From Streptococcus bovimastitidis (GTDB lineage: Bacteria > Bacillota > Bacilli > Lactobacillales > Streptococcaceae): DNA of 64,000 nucleotides. The stretch is from the NCBI RefSeq assembly GCF_001885095.1, contig NZ_LZDD01000001.1, forward strand, positions 558,001-622,000. Reading direction: 5' to 3'. The position numbers were made by a program, and so were the translations under genes. Below, piece after piece: positions 1 through 10,124 of this stretch. Position 1 is the first letter of the stretch. Every line of letters begins with the position of its first letter. The notes beneath the pieces were generated by a model that searched no databases, was not told the DNA's origin, and worked only from the letters and a program-made list of their open reading frames with translations.

Positions 1-172
1 TAGCAACACTATCTGGAGCCGTTTTATCTGCAGGCTCATTGAATGCAGGTAACTCTTTAATTTCTAAAAGCTGGATTTCAGCCTTATCTGCAAAATGTTT
101 TTGCATAAATTGTAAGAGTTTCCGGTTGGTTGAACGATCTGAATTCGTCCCTAATATAGCGACACATTTCAT
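1..172 (-). CDS. NADPH-dependent FMN reductase family protein (partial)
   Basis: Only the first 57 codons lie in the window; the gene runs off the left edge. The translated start is [20 protein letters not shown], with a hydrophobic beta strand followed by a G-T-N-S-x-R-S-T-N-R phosphate-binding turn. This is the FMN-binding opening of the NADPH-dependent FMN reductase/azoreductase (flavodoxin-like fold) family. The start is set by an AGGAGGT ribosome binding site about 8 bases upstream of the ATG. Substrate and length cannot be judged from this fragment. Confidence 0.7.
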   Translation of the reverse strand, partial: MKCVAILGTNSDRSTNRKLLQFMQKHFADKAEIQLLEIKELPAFNEPADKTAPDSVA

Positions 173-311
173 TTGTGAAAAACCTCCTTAAATAACTTAC
201 TACTTTTAATATATGCCTAAATTTAATAAAATGCAAGTGTTTTCAGGCACTCATTTATTTTTATTCAAACGCTTCAAGGACAACTATGACTCCGCTTACA
301 AAAATAGAGAA

Positions 312-347
312 AAAAAGTACTCAAGTTTTAAACTTGAGTACTTTGAT
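312..347 (-). terminator. Intrinsic terminator of the cupin gene
   Basis: The inverted repeat AAAGTACTCAAG/CTTGAGTACTTT closes on a short AT loop just past the cupin stop codon. On the minus strand it is followed by a run of T. Confidence 0.85.
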
Positions 348-357
348 TTAGTTAGTT

Positions 358-780
358 CTAGTGTTCATTAGGATCGTTTTCAGCATCCTCATGTGTTTTA
401 TGGACAGTTCCCGGAACATGATCAGGTCCAGCATAGATTGAGTAAATTTTTAGTGGTGTATCACCAGTATTTGTAATGTTATGCCATGTATCAGCTGGTA
501 CTAAAACAACATCATCGTCTGACACTTCTTGCTCAAAGCTGAGATTATCTTCGGCATCACCCATTTGACATAGGCCTTTACCTTCTTCGATACGTAAGAA
601 TTGATCGATACCCATATGTACTTCTAGACCGATATCATCTCCTGGTTGAATAGACATTAAGGTAACTTGAAGTTTATCACCAGTCCAAATTGTTGTCCGG
701 TAGTTTTCGTTTTCTTTAGTGTAATCTTCAATATTAACGATATACTTTTCTTTTCCGTGATCCTTGTAGTCAAATGTCAT
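358..780 (-). CDS. Small cupin-domain protein
   Basis: This 140-residue protein is a single cupin_2 beta-barrel. The first cupin motif lies around residues 50-70 (GLEVHMGIDQFLRIEEGKG) and the second around residues 98-112 (VPADTWHNITNTG). The His/Glu pattern of the first motif and the His of the second are consistent with a metal site. It has a good ribosome binding site (GGAGG, 7 bases upstream) and its own terminator, so it is probably monocistronic. Cupins of this size bind small ligands or act as isomerases or dioxygenases; the substrate is not predictable. Confidence 0.75.
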   Translation of the reverse strand: MTFDYKDHGKEKYIVNIEDYTKENENYRTTIWTGDKLQVTLMSIQPGDDIGLEVHMGIDQFLRIEEGKGLCQMGDAEDNLSFEQEVSDDDVVLVPADTWHNITNTGDTPLKIYSIYAGPDHVPGTVHKTHEDAENDPNEH

Positions 781-885
781 GTGACTGCCTCCTTTATTTT
801 TTTCTTAATTAGATTTATTCTAATTAACTTACACCCTCATCATCCCATAAAAGCCCTTACAAGTCAAGGAAAAACAATTCGTTTT

Positions 886-2313
<1,428 letters not shown>

Positions 2314-2320
2314 TTACTCC

Positions 2321-4177
2321 TTAAGCCTCTACTTTGGCTACTGTTTCTAAACTTTCTACCTGACTTTCACTCACTAATTCAATATTACTATAATTAGCTG
2401 AATTTGTAATAATAACCGGAATTTGAGAATTGTAACCTTTGTTTTCAATAGCAAACTTATCAAAATGAATAAGTTTTTGACCAACACTTACTTGGTCGCC
2501 TTCTTTAACAAAAGTCTCAAAATGGTCTCCAGCTAGTTCTACTGTATTTAAACCAATATGGATTAATATTTCCATTCCATTTTTAGATTTAAGGCCAATA
2601 GCATGTTTTGTAGGAAATACCGTTAAAACTTCTCCTTCAATTGGTGATACAAGTAAATCCTCATTAGGATTAATGACAAATCCTTGTCCTAAAGCACCTG
2701 AAGCAAAAACAGGATCATCAGCTTTTTCAAGTGCCTTAACTTGACCAGCTAAAGGAGATTTTAAAACTTCGTCTTCAATAATAATTGATTTGACACTTGG
2801 AATTGTTGAAGTAAGATCTGTTTTTTCATATTTTAGTGATAATAAGTAGGTGATAACGGCCGTCGTAACAATTGTAATTAGCATTGCGATAATAATGTTC
2901 CAGAAAAATGCCATTGTATTATCGCCAATATATAATAGTACCGCTGGTAAACCAGATGAGCCTGTTGCAAAGCGATGAACATGTGTTAACCCAGCATACA
3001 ATCCACCAAGTGCACCACCAATCATTGAAGCATAGAGTGGATATTTTTTTGGTAAACTAACACCATATAAGATGGGTTCTGTAATCCCCATATAACCAGT
3101 AATGGCTCCTGATGTCGCAATTTGTTTCATTTTTTTATCTTTAGTCCGTAAGGCAACTACTGTTGCTGCAGTTGCCTGAGCCATGTTAGATACTAGAGCT
3201 CCTGGTCCGAAGATTGACTCATAACCTAATTGTGCCATTTGCATGATGCCAAGAGGTGCGACAGCGTTATGAATACCGAACATGACCATTACTGGTAATA
3301 GTCCACCAATGAGAACTGGCGGTAACCAACTAACATTGGTAGAAAGGTACATAAATGCATTTGCTAAGACTTGACCGATAATAGCTCCGATAGGTCCTAA
3401 AAGAGAAAAAGCTAAGACCCCCATGGTTAAGAAGGTTAATAAGGGTACAAAAACTAATTCTACTGATTTAGGTATGTATTTATAATAGAATTTTTCAATG
3501 TAGGACTGAACAAATACAACCAGAATGGCAGGAATTACTGAAGAGGTATAAGTTGCAAGAGTGAACGGAATAAAATCAAAGAAGAGGACTGGTTTACCCG
3601 CCGTTACAAAGGTAGTCCAATTGGGATGAAGCATCATTGCAACTACTCCAACGGCAAGTATTGGGTTGGATTTCAATTTTTGAGCAGTTGTAAATGCTAA
3701 GATGAGTGGTAGGAAGTAAAAGACACCATCCGCAAAAGTAGTTAGCATGATATATGTTTGGGAGGTATTGGTAATTAGTTTAAAAACTACTAGAAGGGCT
3801 AATACAGCCTTTACCATACCTGCTCCAGATAAGGCTGGAATGATAGGTTGAAAGACAGCAGCGACAAAACTGATAACATTTTGTAAGAATGGCAATTTTT
3901 CTTCCGTTTGATTTTGACTTTCTAAATCACCTAATTCAGCTTCTACTTCCTCAAAGACATCTTTTACATATGTTCCAATAACCACTTGATGGACACCGGC
4001 ATTAAAGAGATACATGGTTACACCATCTAAATGTTCAAGTTCATCTTTTTGAATACGAGTTGCGTCTTGAACCTTGAAGCGTAATCTTGTTTGGCAGTGA
4101 TAAACGGTTGTAATATTTTGTTTTCCGCCTAATTTTTCAATAATTTGTTTGGCTAATGCTTGATATTCTTTGGTCAT
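2321..4177 (-). CDS. bglP: PTS beta-glucoside transporter, EIIBCA
   Basis: This is a 618-residue beta-glucoside permease of the Glc family with domain order B-C-A. The phosphorylated Cys of EIIB is C28 (VYHCQTRLRF). The EIIC membrane domain spans roughly residues 105-470 and contains the GITEPILYG motif. EIIA carries the His pair H525 and H540 (EILIHIG). The protein imports and phosphorylates beta-glucosides for the adjacent GH1 enzyme. An upstream in-frame extension to 4270 exists, but the ATG at 4177 has the ribosome binding site (AAAAGGA) and gives the usual family N-terminus. No RAT/LicT antiterminator hairpin was seen; the divergent RpiR gene is the likely regulator. Confidence 0.93.
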   Translation of the reverse strand: MTKEYQALAKQIIEKLGGKQNITTVYHCQTRLRFKVQDATRIQKDELEHLDGVTMYLFNAGVHQVVIGTYVKDVFEEVEAELGDLESQNQTEEKLPFLQNVISFVAAVFQPIIPALSGAGMVKAVLALLVVFKLITNTSQTYIMLTTFADGVFYFLPLILAFTTAQKLKSNPILAVGVVAMMLHPNWTTFVTAGKPVLFFDFIPFTLATYTSSVIPAILVVFVQSYIEKFYYKYIPKSVELVFVPLLTFLTMGVLAFSLLGPIGAIIGQVLANAFMYLSTNVSWLPPVLIGGLLPVMVMFGIHNAVAPLGIMQMAQLGYESIFGPGALVSNMAQATAATVVALRTKDKKMKQIATSGAITGYMGITEPILYGVSLPKKYPLYASMIGGALGGLYAGLTHVHRFATGSSGLPAVLLYIGDNTMAFFWNIIIAMLITIVTTAVITYLLSLKYEKTDLTSTIPSVKSIIIEDEVLKSPLAGQVKALEKADDPVFASGALGQGFVINPNEDLLVSPIEGEVLTVFPTKHAIGLKSKNGMEILIHIGLNTVELAGDHFETFVKEGDQVSVGQKLIHFDKFAIENKGYNSQIPVIITNSANYSNIELVSESQVESLETVAKVEA

Positions 4178-4343
4178 TTTTCCTTTTCCCTTAAAATATA
4201 TTTTGGTCTGATCAGAACTTAATTTGATTATAAGATACTTCCTAGACAAATAGCCTCTTTTTCGATACACTTGGTATGCAGTTTCACATTTTTTAACTTT
4301 TTAATGGCAAAACTGAAATATTCTGAAAAAAGGGGTTAACCTC

Positions 4344-5195
4344 ATGTTAGAAGAGATTAAAGGCATCGCCCAGACCAATCACTCCTCAAAAGCTATAATT
4401 GCTAAGGCTATCTTAGAGCACTTGGCTCAAATTGAACAGCTATCACTTGAGGATTTAGCCAATCTCAGCTTTAGTTCCAAGTCCAGTATCGTTCGTTTCG
4501 CGCAGGCTTTGGGTTACAAAGGTTGGACAGATTTTTTACCTGCACTTCTTTCGGAACGCTATTACTCGGACACCCATTATTCCGACGTCGACCACAACCT
4601 CCCCTTCCACGAAGACGATAGCAACCAAGACATCATTCAAAAAATCGCCACCATTGAGAAAGAAAGTATCCAAGATACAGCCGATAAGATGTCTTTAGAG
4701 GCTTTGGAAATAGCAGGGCAAGAATTACGCAAGGCCAAACGCATCGTTATTTTTGGACTTAGTCCTAATGACTATTTAGCACATCTCTTTCGCCGTAAAA
4801 TGCTGACGCTAGGAAAACTTGTTGAAGTCGCATCAGCAAGCGAATTTGGTTTGATGGCTTCATCTCTTGAAAAAGAAGACCTAGCTATTCTTATTTCTTA
4901 CTCGGGAACCTCAGAATCAAATGACACCCTCAAACATTTACTTTCTCTGAAGGATAAAGGCGTCTTTATCATTGGTTTATCCAGTCAAAACGGGACTTAT
5001 CTTAAAGACAAGTCTGATGCCTTCTTTACCATTTGTACCCGAGAAGACAAACATAAAAAGATAGGTAATTTCTCAACAGAAGAATCTATTCTCTTTATCT
5101 TAAATAGTCTTTATGCTGTATACTTTAAATCGGATTATATGAAACATTATGTTCGTAAGTTAAACCTGTCCACGGATTTGGAAAAAGAACGTTAA
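4344..5195 (+). CDS. RpiR/MurR-family transcriptional regulator with SIS domain
   Basis: This 283-residue regulator has an N-terminal RpiR-type helix-turn-helix (residues 1-75, with SFSSKSSIVRFAQALGYKGW). A sugar-phosphate-binding SIS domain follows at about 125-255 (ILISYSGTSESNDTL). It is divergent from the bglP-bglA operon with a 166-base gap, so it probably senses the phospho-sugar and controls that operon. Most streptococcal bgl loci use a LicT antiterminator instead. The ligand is inferred from context only. Confidence 0.85.
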   Translation: MLEEIKGIAQTNHSSKAIIAKAILEHLAQIEQLSLEDLANLSFSSKSSIVRFAQALGYKGWTDFLPALLSERYYSDTHYSDVDHNLPFHEDDSNQDIIQKIATIEKESIQDTADKMSLEALEIAGQELRKAKRIVIFGLSPNDYLAHLFRRKMLTLGKLVEVASASEFGLMASSLEKEDLAILISYSGTSESNDTLKHLLSLKDKGVFIIGLSSQNGTYLKDKSDAFFTICTREDKHKKIGNFSTEESILFILNSLYAVYFKSDYMKHYVRKLNLSTDLEKER

Positions 5196-5217
5196 AAAAT
5201 AAAAAGTCCTAATCCTG

Positions 5218-5282
5218 GTTTCATTTGTGCTTGCTTTAGACAACTTTGTACGCACAAATGAATTTGTACACACAAATGAAAC
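5218..5282. repeat. Tandem 18-bp repeat with an upstream inverted copy
   Basis: Two tandem copies with period 18 lie at 5246-5262 and 5264-5280 (TTGTACGCACAAATGAA and TTGTACACACAAATGAA). An inverted partial copy, TTTCATTTGTGC, lies at 5219-5230. The inverted arm can pair with either tandem copy, giving two alternative hairpins just after the RpiR stop codon and before a strong terminator. Function unknown. Confidence 0.7.
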
Positions 5283-5301
5283 AGAATAGCTATAAAATAA
5301 C

Positions 5302-5333
5302 AAAAAGGCAGCTCATGCGAGCTGCCTTTTCTT
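5302..5333. terminator. Bidirectional terminator between rpiR-type gene and aldo/keto reductase
   Basis: A perfect stem, AAAAGGCAGCTC/GAGCTGCCTTTT, with an ATGC loop and A/T tails on both sides lies between convergent genes. Confidence 0.9.
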
Positions 5334-6183
5334 AATCATGGATTTTATAGTTTGCAAGGAGATAGTCACCAATACCTGGTGCATCAGGATCATGTTTCCC
5401 TTTACCTTTATCCAAGGCTCTGATAGCATCCATTTCCTCTGCTGTTAGCTCAAAGTCATAGATATCTAAGTTACTTTCAATACGACTTGGTGTCACTGAT
5501 TTTGGTAAAACAATGAAACCTTCTTGTAATTCAAAAGCAAGAATGATTTGCCCAATATCTTTTTTGTATTTACTTGCTAAATCAATCAATACAGGTTCTT
5601 GGAAGAGTTCTGGATTGCCTTGTCCAAGTGGTGCCCAACATTCAATTTTAACGTCATCAGCAGCCATTACTTCTCGTAAGGTTTTTTGTTGGAAGTATGG
5701 GTTACACTCTACTTGATTGACAGCTGGTTTGCTAGCAAATTGAGGGACAAATTCTTGATAGAATTTTGGCGTCATATTACTAATCCCAATTGACTTTAAT
5801 TTCCCTTCTGCTTTGGCTTCTTCCAAGGCTCTCCAAGCACCTAGAACATCACTGTAAGGTTGGTGTAATAGGTATAAATCAATATAATCCATACCTAATT
5901 TTTCAAGCGATGTGGCTATTCCTTTTTGAGCAGCTTCATAACCGAAGTCTTGGAGCCAAAGTTTGCTGGTAATGAAAATCTCTTCTCTTGGAATCCCACT
6001 GTCACGAACAGCTTGTCCAACTTCTGCTTCATTCATGTATGCTGCTGCAGTATCGATATGACGGTAACCAACTTTTAAGGCATGGGAAACAGCTTGATAA
6101 GTTGAACCATCTGCTGGAATTTGGAAAACCCCAAAACCAATTGTTGGAATGCCATTGCCATCATTTAGAATCATTTTTTTCAT
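5332..6183 (-). CDS. Aldo/keto reductase
   Basis: This 283-residue NADPH-dependent aldo/keto reductase is of the 2,5-diketogluconate reductase type. The full catalytic tetrad is present: D44 (HIDTAAAYMNE), Y49, K74 (ITSKLW) and H107 (YLLHQPY). The C-terminal cofactor segment LPKSVTPSRIESN is also intact. It is a cytosolic enzyme reducing aldehydes or ketones; the physiological substrate is unknown. It has its own terminator and appears monocistronic. Confidence 0.9.
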   Translation of the reverse strand: MKKMILNDGNGIPTIGFGVFQIPADGSTYQAVSHALKVGYRHIDTAAAYMNEAEVGQAVRDSGIPREEIFITSKLWLQDFGYEAAQKGIATSLEKLGMDYIDLYLLHQPYSDVLGAWRALEEAKAEGKLKSIGISNMTPKFYQEFVPQFASKPAVNQVECNPYFQQKTLREVMAADDVKIECWAPLGQGNPELFQEPVLIDLASKYKKDIGQIILAFELQEGFIVLPKSVTPSRIESNLDIYDFELTAEEMDAIRALDKGKGKHDPDAPGIGDYLLANYKIHD

Positions 6184-6262
6184 TTATCTTACCTTTTACT
6201 TTCTTAAGATAAGTCCATTATAGACCCTGGAGTCGACTCCAAGTCAAGGGAAAAATGACTTA

Positions 6263-6808
6263 TTATGCATTTAACTGCTGATAGCGGGTAATGAGTGGTT
6301 CTAATGTCTGAATATCAATGAAGTCAACTTTCTTATTGTATGTTTCTAACAATTGTTTACTTTCACTATCCAGATTTTCAGGATCTTCTTTCTTGACCTT
6401 CTTATTAAGCATACCCATTAAAAGGCGATGAATAAACTTCAATTTAGAATAGTCAATTGACCCTCTAAGGTGAAAGACATTTTCTGGAACTACTTGTATT
6501 TTAGGAAGTTGTTGCTCGATGTGTTCTTTTATCTTATCTGTATTAGTCTTATTTTGTGGATCAGACAAACCGACGGTTGCAATCAACAAGTTTTGATAAG
6601 AATCTTGCGGTATTTTTTTTAGAGTTGGTGCCATTCCTTTAACACCGCCTGCATAAAGTGAACCGATGTAAATTAAAGTTTGAAGCGGCTCAACTGCTTT
6701 AAATTGTCGATAAGAAACAGCATCAATTCCAAGTTTTTCAGCCAGTGCTTTGGCATATTTTTCAGAACTGCCATATTCACTTCCATAAATGATTAATGAC
6801 TTGCCCAT
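6263..6808 (-). CDS. Flavodoxin-domain protein (protoporphyrinogen oxidase HemG-like)
   Basis: The product is about 181 residues with a flavodoxin_5-type fold. The FMN phosphate loop is IIYGSEYGSSEKYAKAL at the N-terminus, and later come IGSLYAGG and a C-terminal helical part. The in-frame GTG at 6817 is part of the Shine-Dalgarno sequence GGAGGTG, so the ATG at 6808 is the correct start. The next gene upstream is a PPOX-like flavin protein 25 bases away, suggesting co-transcription. A real HemG role is unlikely without a haem pathway nearby; a general flavin electron carrier is more likely. Confidence 0.75.
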   Translation of the reverse strand: MGKSLIIYGSEYGSSEKYAKALAEKLGIDAVSYRQFKAVEPLQTLIYIGSLYAGGVKGMAPTLKKIPQDSYQNLLIATVGLSDPQNKTNTDKIKEHIEQQLPKIQVVPENVFHLRGSIDYSKLKFIHRLLMGMLNKKVKKEDPENLDSESKQLLETYNKKVDFIDIQTLEPLITRYQQLNA

Positions 6809-6832
6809 CTTTGTCACCTCCGAATGATAAAC

Positions 6833-7207
6833 TTAGAGTAATTGTTTTGCTTCAGTTACCTTAACTTGTAATACACTTCTGATGAAGGGGTATTTTTCTT
6901 TCATTTCCTCAAAGTATTTTCCTTCTGTTAAAAAGTTTGCGATGCCATTAATTCTGAAACCTGTCCCTTGATAACCATTGTAACCTTCAACTTCACGCGC
7001 AGCTATGGTAAGAATTAACTGATTGTTGACTGCTAGGTCTTTTTCCGTGCTTCTCATCCCCGCCGCAGGGATTAATATAGTATCTTCGCCTTTAAGAACA
7101 AGATAAGAATTCCAAGTGCAAGTGACATGCGGTTCTTCATTTCCCCATGATGTGATTGAAACAGGCCCTTCATGAGTGAGGACTGCTAAAAATGTGTCTG
7201 TAAACAT
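6833..7207 (-). CDS. Pyridoxamine 5'-phosphate oxidase-like FMN-binding protein
   Basis: This 124-residue protein has the split-barrel PPOX fold. The N-terminal segment FLAVLTHEGPVSITSWG is followed by strands containing GEDTILIPAAGMRSTEKDL and GFRINGIANFLTEG. Proteins of this size are FMN-dependent reductases or flavin-binding proteins of the general stress type rather than true vitamin B6 enzymes. It is probably co-transcribed with the flavodoxin gene. Confidence 0.7.
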   Translation of the reverse strand: MFTDTFLAVLTHEGPVSITSWGNEEPHVTCTWNSYLVLKGEDTILIPAAGMRSTEKDLAVNNQLILTIAAREVEGYNGYQGTGFRINGIANFLTEGKYFEEMKEKYPFIRSVLQVKVTEAKQLL

Positions 7208-7231
7208 ATGTTCTCCTTTTTTAAAGTTTGT

Positions 7232-7718
7232 TTATTTATTTTGCCAGAACTTATAGGCAAAAAGAATAATGAGTATCCAGAATAATACGATTGGAATGGC
7301 ATAATACCAGTTTTTAGGTTTTCCATTTTTGCCACATTCCTTTAGACGCAGCCTGAGCTTCTTGCCAAACGTGATTAGAAACCAGTTTGATAAGCAAAGT
7401 AATCAGCAAAGGTAAGATTAAGACATCATCTAAATGGCCTAAAACGGGTATAAAATCTGGAATTAAATCAATAGGCGATGGGGAATAGACAATTATCACT
7501 GCAGCAAGAACTTTTGCGTGTAGAGGGGTTCTTGAGTCTTTGAGGGCTAGAAATACGACTGGGACATCGCTTTTAAGCTCTTTTAGGTTATTAAAAAGCT
7601 TTTTTCTTTGTGATTGAATAAAGTTCTGCCTTCTCTTCTTATTTAGGAACGTTGTCCTGATAGGTTTTGATGAAGTCTTCCTGACTGACTTTTTGACAGA
7701 GTTGTCCAATGAGATCAT
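7232..7718 (-). pseudogene. YkvA/DUF1232 membrane protein, apparently frameshifted near the 3' end
   Basis: The intact frame (7314-7718, up to 134 residues) carries the DUF1232 core PIDLIPDFIPVLGHLDDVLIL with hydrophobic flanks. It ends abruptly at MWQKWKT. Removing one A from the five-A run at 7326-7330 (minus strand) continues the protein as MWQNGKPKNWYYAIPIVLFW, then a membrane helix, to a stop at 7232. This suggests a single-base frameshift that removes a C-terminal transmembrane segment. The start is also unclear: the ATG at 7718 lies inside the upstream gene. An AGAAGG motif precedes codons near 7610 where no ATG/GTG/TTG is obvious. Confidence 0.6.
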
Positions 7719-8094
7719 AAGGAATTGTTTTCATATTCTTAAAACGAATACAGGATTTTCCGACATCAGGTTTGGTTTTCAGATGTTTGGGATATTCTTG
7801 TAAAAACCAATCTCTCACGGTATCAAACATATAGATGCCGTTATGATAGATGGCAATATGATTTTTTTGGGAACCAATCGTTATAAAAGAAAGCTCTTCC
7901 TCGGGCTTACAATGGTATCCTGCAGGAAAAAGATCTCTTGGTACGACATAGGAAATCATTTGATATTGTAGTTTCTCTTCATAGCGACCTGGGAGATTAT
8001 CTTTGATGACTTGTCTTAGATCTTCAATAACCTGTCTACGTTCTTCAGGGAGTGCCTCTAAATAGGCTGTAATTGAATCAACATTGTACTGCAT
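7639..8094 (-). CDS. DUF1801 (YdhG-like) protein
   Basis: The product is about 151 residues starting MQYNVDSITAYLEALPEERR. It shows the DUF1801 pattern: an N-terminal helix, YEEKLQYQMISYVVP, a strand region SFITIGSQKNHIAIYHNG, and GKSCIRFKNMKTIPYDLIGQ. The in-frame upstream extension to 8178 runs through a terminator and lacks a ribosome binding site. The ATG at 8094 is preceded by GGAGGTAGTAAA. The molecular role of this family is not established. Confidence 0.8.
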   Translation of the reverse strand: MQYNVDSITAYLEALPEERRQVIEDLRQVIKDNLPGRYEEKLQYQMISYVVPRDLFPAGYHCKPEEELSFITIGSQKNHIAIYHNGIYMFDTVRDWFLQEYPKHLKTKPDVGKSCIRFKNMKTIPYDLIGQLCQKVSQEDFIKTYQDNVPK

Positions 8095-8148
8095 TTTACT
8101 ACCTCCATCTCTTACTCTTATTATAGCTGTAAACCGCCTAAAAGTCGT

Positions 8149-8177
8149 TAAAAAAGGCTGCCTCAGCAACCTTTCCA
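8149..8177 (-). terminator. Terminator of the Gfo/Idh/MocA oxidoreductase gene
   Basis: On the minus strand, AAAGGTTGC-TGAG-GCAGCCTTT is followed by a run of T; one pair is G-U. It lies 22 bases past the stop codon. Confidence 0.8.
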
Positions 8178-8198
8178 TATCTTTTTCATAAGCCAGAT

Positions 8199-9215
8199 TT
8201 AATTTTGGTTCATGTGACGAATGCCTTCTTCGATAATTTCGATCTGGCGGATAGTTTCTTCGTCTTTAACCACTTTTTCTTTTCCTAAAATAATGCTGTC
8301 ATGAATCGCTTGGTACATGCGTGCGTAACTACCTACTTCAGAAATAACTTTTTCTTCGTGGTAAACACCTTGGTCATCCACATATGTCAATGTACCATAG
8401 TGTTCTGGGCTATCCATACCAAAGTCTGGATTGGTTGGCATGTAGAAACGTTTTAAGTCGTCTTCTTGACGGTCTTTAGTTGCTTTAACAAACATCCCTT
8501 TTTTACCATAAACGACAAAGCTTGGACGTTCTTTGATACGGAAGTAACTTGATTTAATAGAAACTTTTTTGACCCCATAGTAAAAATCTAAGTCAAAGTA
8601 ATCGTTCATACGACCTTTGCCAAGTAATTGACGCACATCATAATGAACAGAATCAGGCATACCAAAGTAAGAAATGACTTGGTCAATGGTGTGACAAGCA
8701 TGTCCATATAAATAACTAGTATTGATCGAATATTCTGGAGTATTTTCCGGAATTTCTGGTCGGAAATAATCAAAGTGCATTTCCACTTCAAGGATATCTC
8801 CTAAAACACCACTATCAATCACTTTTTGAACAGTTAAAAAATCAGAGTCAAAACGACGGTTTTGATAAGCTTGGACGAAAAGGCCTTTCTCTTTAGCAAT
8901 AGCAAACAATTCTCGTGCTTCTTCTACTGTCTCTGTAAATGGTTTTTCAACTAAGGTATTTTTTCCAGCTAATAAACATTGCTTAGCAACACTATAGTGA
9001 GCTGATGGTGGGATGGATAAAATAACTAATTGGATTTCTGGATCTTCCAAGACATCCTCAATTTTATCTGTATAGATAACACCGTCTAGGGGTTCCCATG
9101 GACTAGGTGCTGGTGAATAGATGGTTTTAATTCTAATATCTTCTAATTGTGTTGAAAAAGGCATGTGGTAACGATTGGCACTTTTCCCATTTCCGATGTA
9201 AGCAATGGTTAACAT
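8199..9215 (-). CDS. Gfo/Idh/MocA-family oxidoreductase
   Basis: This 338-residue NAD(P)-dependent dehydrogenase has an N-terminal Rossmann fold (MLTIAYIGNGKSANRYHMPF), the conserved EKP motif at 90-92 (LVEKPFT), and a C-terminal dimerisation/substrate domain. Family members oxidise or reduce sugars, inositols or related compounds. The gene stands alone between its own terminator and the SOS cassette, so the substrate cannot be inferred. Confidence 0.88.
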   Translation of the reverse strand: MLTIAYIGNGKSANRYHMPFSTQLEDIRIKTIYSPAPSPWEPLDGVIYTDKIEDVLEDPEIQLVILSIPPSAHYSVAKQCLLAGKNTLVEKPFTETVEEARELFAIAKEKGLFVQAYQNRRFDSDFLTVQKVIDSGVLGDILEVEMHFDYFRPEIPENTPEYSINTSYLYGHACHTIDQVISYFGMPDSVHYDVRQLLGKGRMNDYFDLDFYYGVKKVSIKSSYFRIKERPSFVVYGKKGMFVKATKDRQEDDLKRFYMPTNPDFGMDSPEHYGTLTYVDDQGVYHEEKVISEVGSYARMYQAIHDSIILGKEKVVKDEETIRQIEIIEEGIRHMNQN

Positions 9216-9355
9216 AAAAATCTCCTCTAATCCTTTACTTTTTTCATAACTCTTTTCATTATTAGATGAAAAAAATCACAAAATTTTAGCTAGTTCAATC
9301 ATACTGCCAATTAGTGAAATTGTCAAAATATACTCATTTTTATCCATCAAAAAGC

Positions 9356-9384
9356 TTGAATTCTCAATCTGGATTTGATATACT
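9356..9384 (+). promoter_or_regulatory. Sigma-70 promoter of the SOS cassette
   Basis: TTGAAT and TATACT are separated by exactly 17 bases. The -10 box abuts the 28-bp dyad operator that follows. Confidence 0.8.
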
Positions 9385-9411
9385 TTTAGTAAAGTTATAA
9401 CTTTACTAAAA
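9384..9411. promoter_or_regulatory. Perfect 28-bp palindromic operator
   Basis: The half-site TTTTAGTAAAGTTA is followed immediately by its exact reverse complement. It sits between the -10 box and the ribosome binding site (AAGGAG) of the S24 repressor gene. This is the place expected for an autoregulatory binding site of that repressor. No second copy was noticed in the window. Confidence 0.85.
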
Positions 9412-9423
9412 GGAGCGATTAGA

Positions 9424-10116
9424 ATGTTCTCAGGAAAACAATTAAAAGCCATTCGGCAAAAAGAAAAAATGAGTCAAGAAAGTCTTGGCCAACAATTAGG
9501 GGTTAATAAAATGACCATCTCTAATTGGGAAAAAGAAAAAAATGTCCCTAATCAGAAACACCTGCAAGAATTATTAGATATCTTTCAGGTCAGCGAGGAC
9601 TACTTCAGCCCTCATCATGCTATTTTGATGCCTTATAGTCAACTGAATTCCCGTAATAAAGAAAAAGTTATTAGCTTATCTGAAGATTTGTTAGCCCAAC
9701 AAAGTAAGATCATTCATATGCCGACAACTGCCAAAAAACTTTACAGTTATCGTGTTTATGAAAGCCTGTCAGCTGGTACTGGATTCTCTTACTTTGGCGA
9801 TGGCAATTATGATGAGGTCTTCTACGATGAGCAATTAGACTACGATTTTGCTTCATGGGTCTTCGGGGATTCCATGGAACCAACCTACCTCAATGGTGAA
9901 GTTGTTTTGATCAAACAAGAAGGTTTTGATTATGATGGGGCTATCTATGCTGTCGAGTGGGACGGACAGACCTATATTAAGAAGGTTTATCGTGAAGAGG
10001 AAGGCTTACGTCTGGTTTCTTTAAATAAGAAGTATTCAGATAAGTTTGCGCCTTTCGATGAGAATCCACGCATCATCGGTAAAATCATAGCTAACTTTAT
10101 GCCTCTGGAAGTTTAA
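9424..10116 (+). CDS. XRE/S24 LexA-like SOS repressor (HdiR/ImpA type)
   Basis: This 230-residue repressor has an XRE helix-turn-helix (residues 5-58, MSQESLGQQLGVNKMTISNW) and a C-terminal S24 peptidase domain. The self-cleavage site is Ala117-Gly118 (SLSAGTGF), the nucleophile Ser150 (WVFGDSMEP) and the general base Lys186 (TYIKKV). By analogy with LexA and lactococcal HdiR, RecA-stimulated cleavage would release the cassette after DNA damage. It is the first gene of a four-gene operon and probably binds the dyad immediately upstream. Confidence 0.9.
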   Translation: MFSGKQLKAIRQKEKMSQESLGQQLGVNKMTISNWEKEKNVPNQKHLQELLDIFQVSEDYFSPHHAILMPYSQLNSRNKEKVISLSEDLLAQQSKIIHMPTTAKKLYSYRVYESLSAGTGFSYFGDGNYDEVFYDEQLDYDFASWVFGDSMEPTYLNGEVVLIKQEGFDYDGAIYAVEWDGQTYIKKVYREEEGLRLVSLNKKYSDKFAPFDENPRIIGKIIANFMPLEV

Positions 10117-10124
10117 GGCTTACC

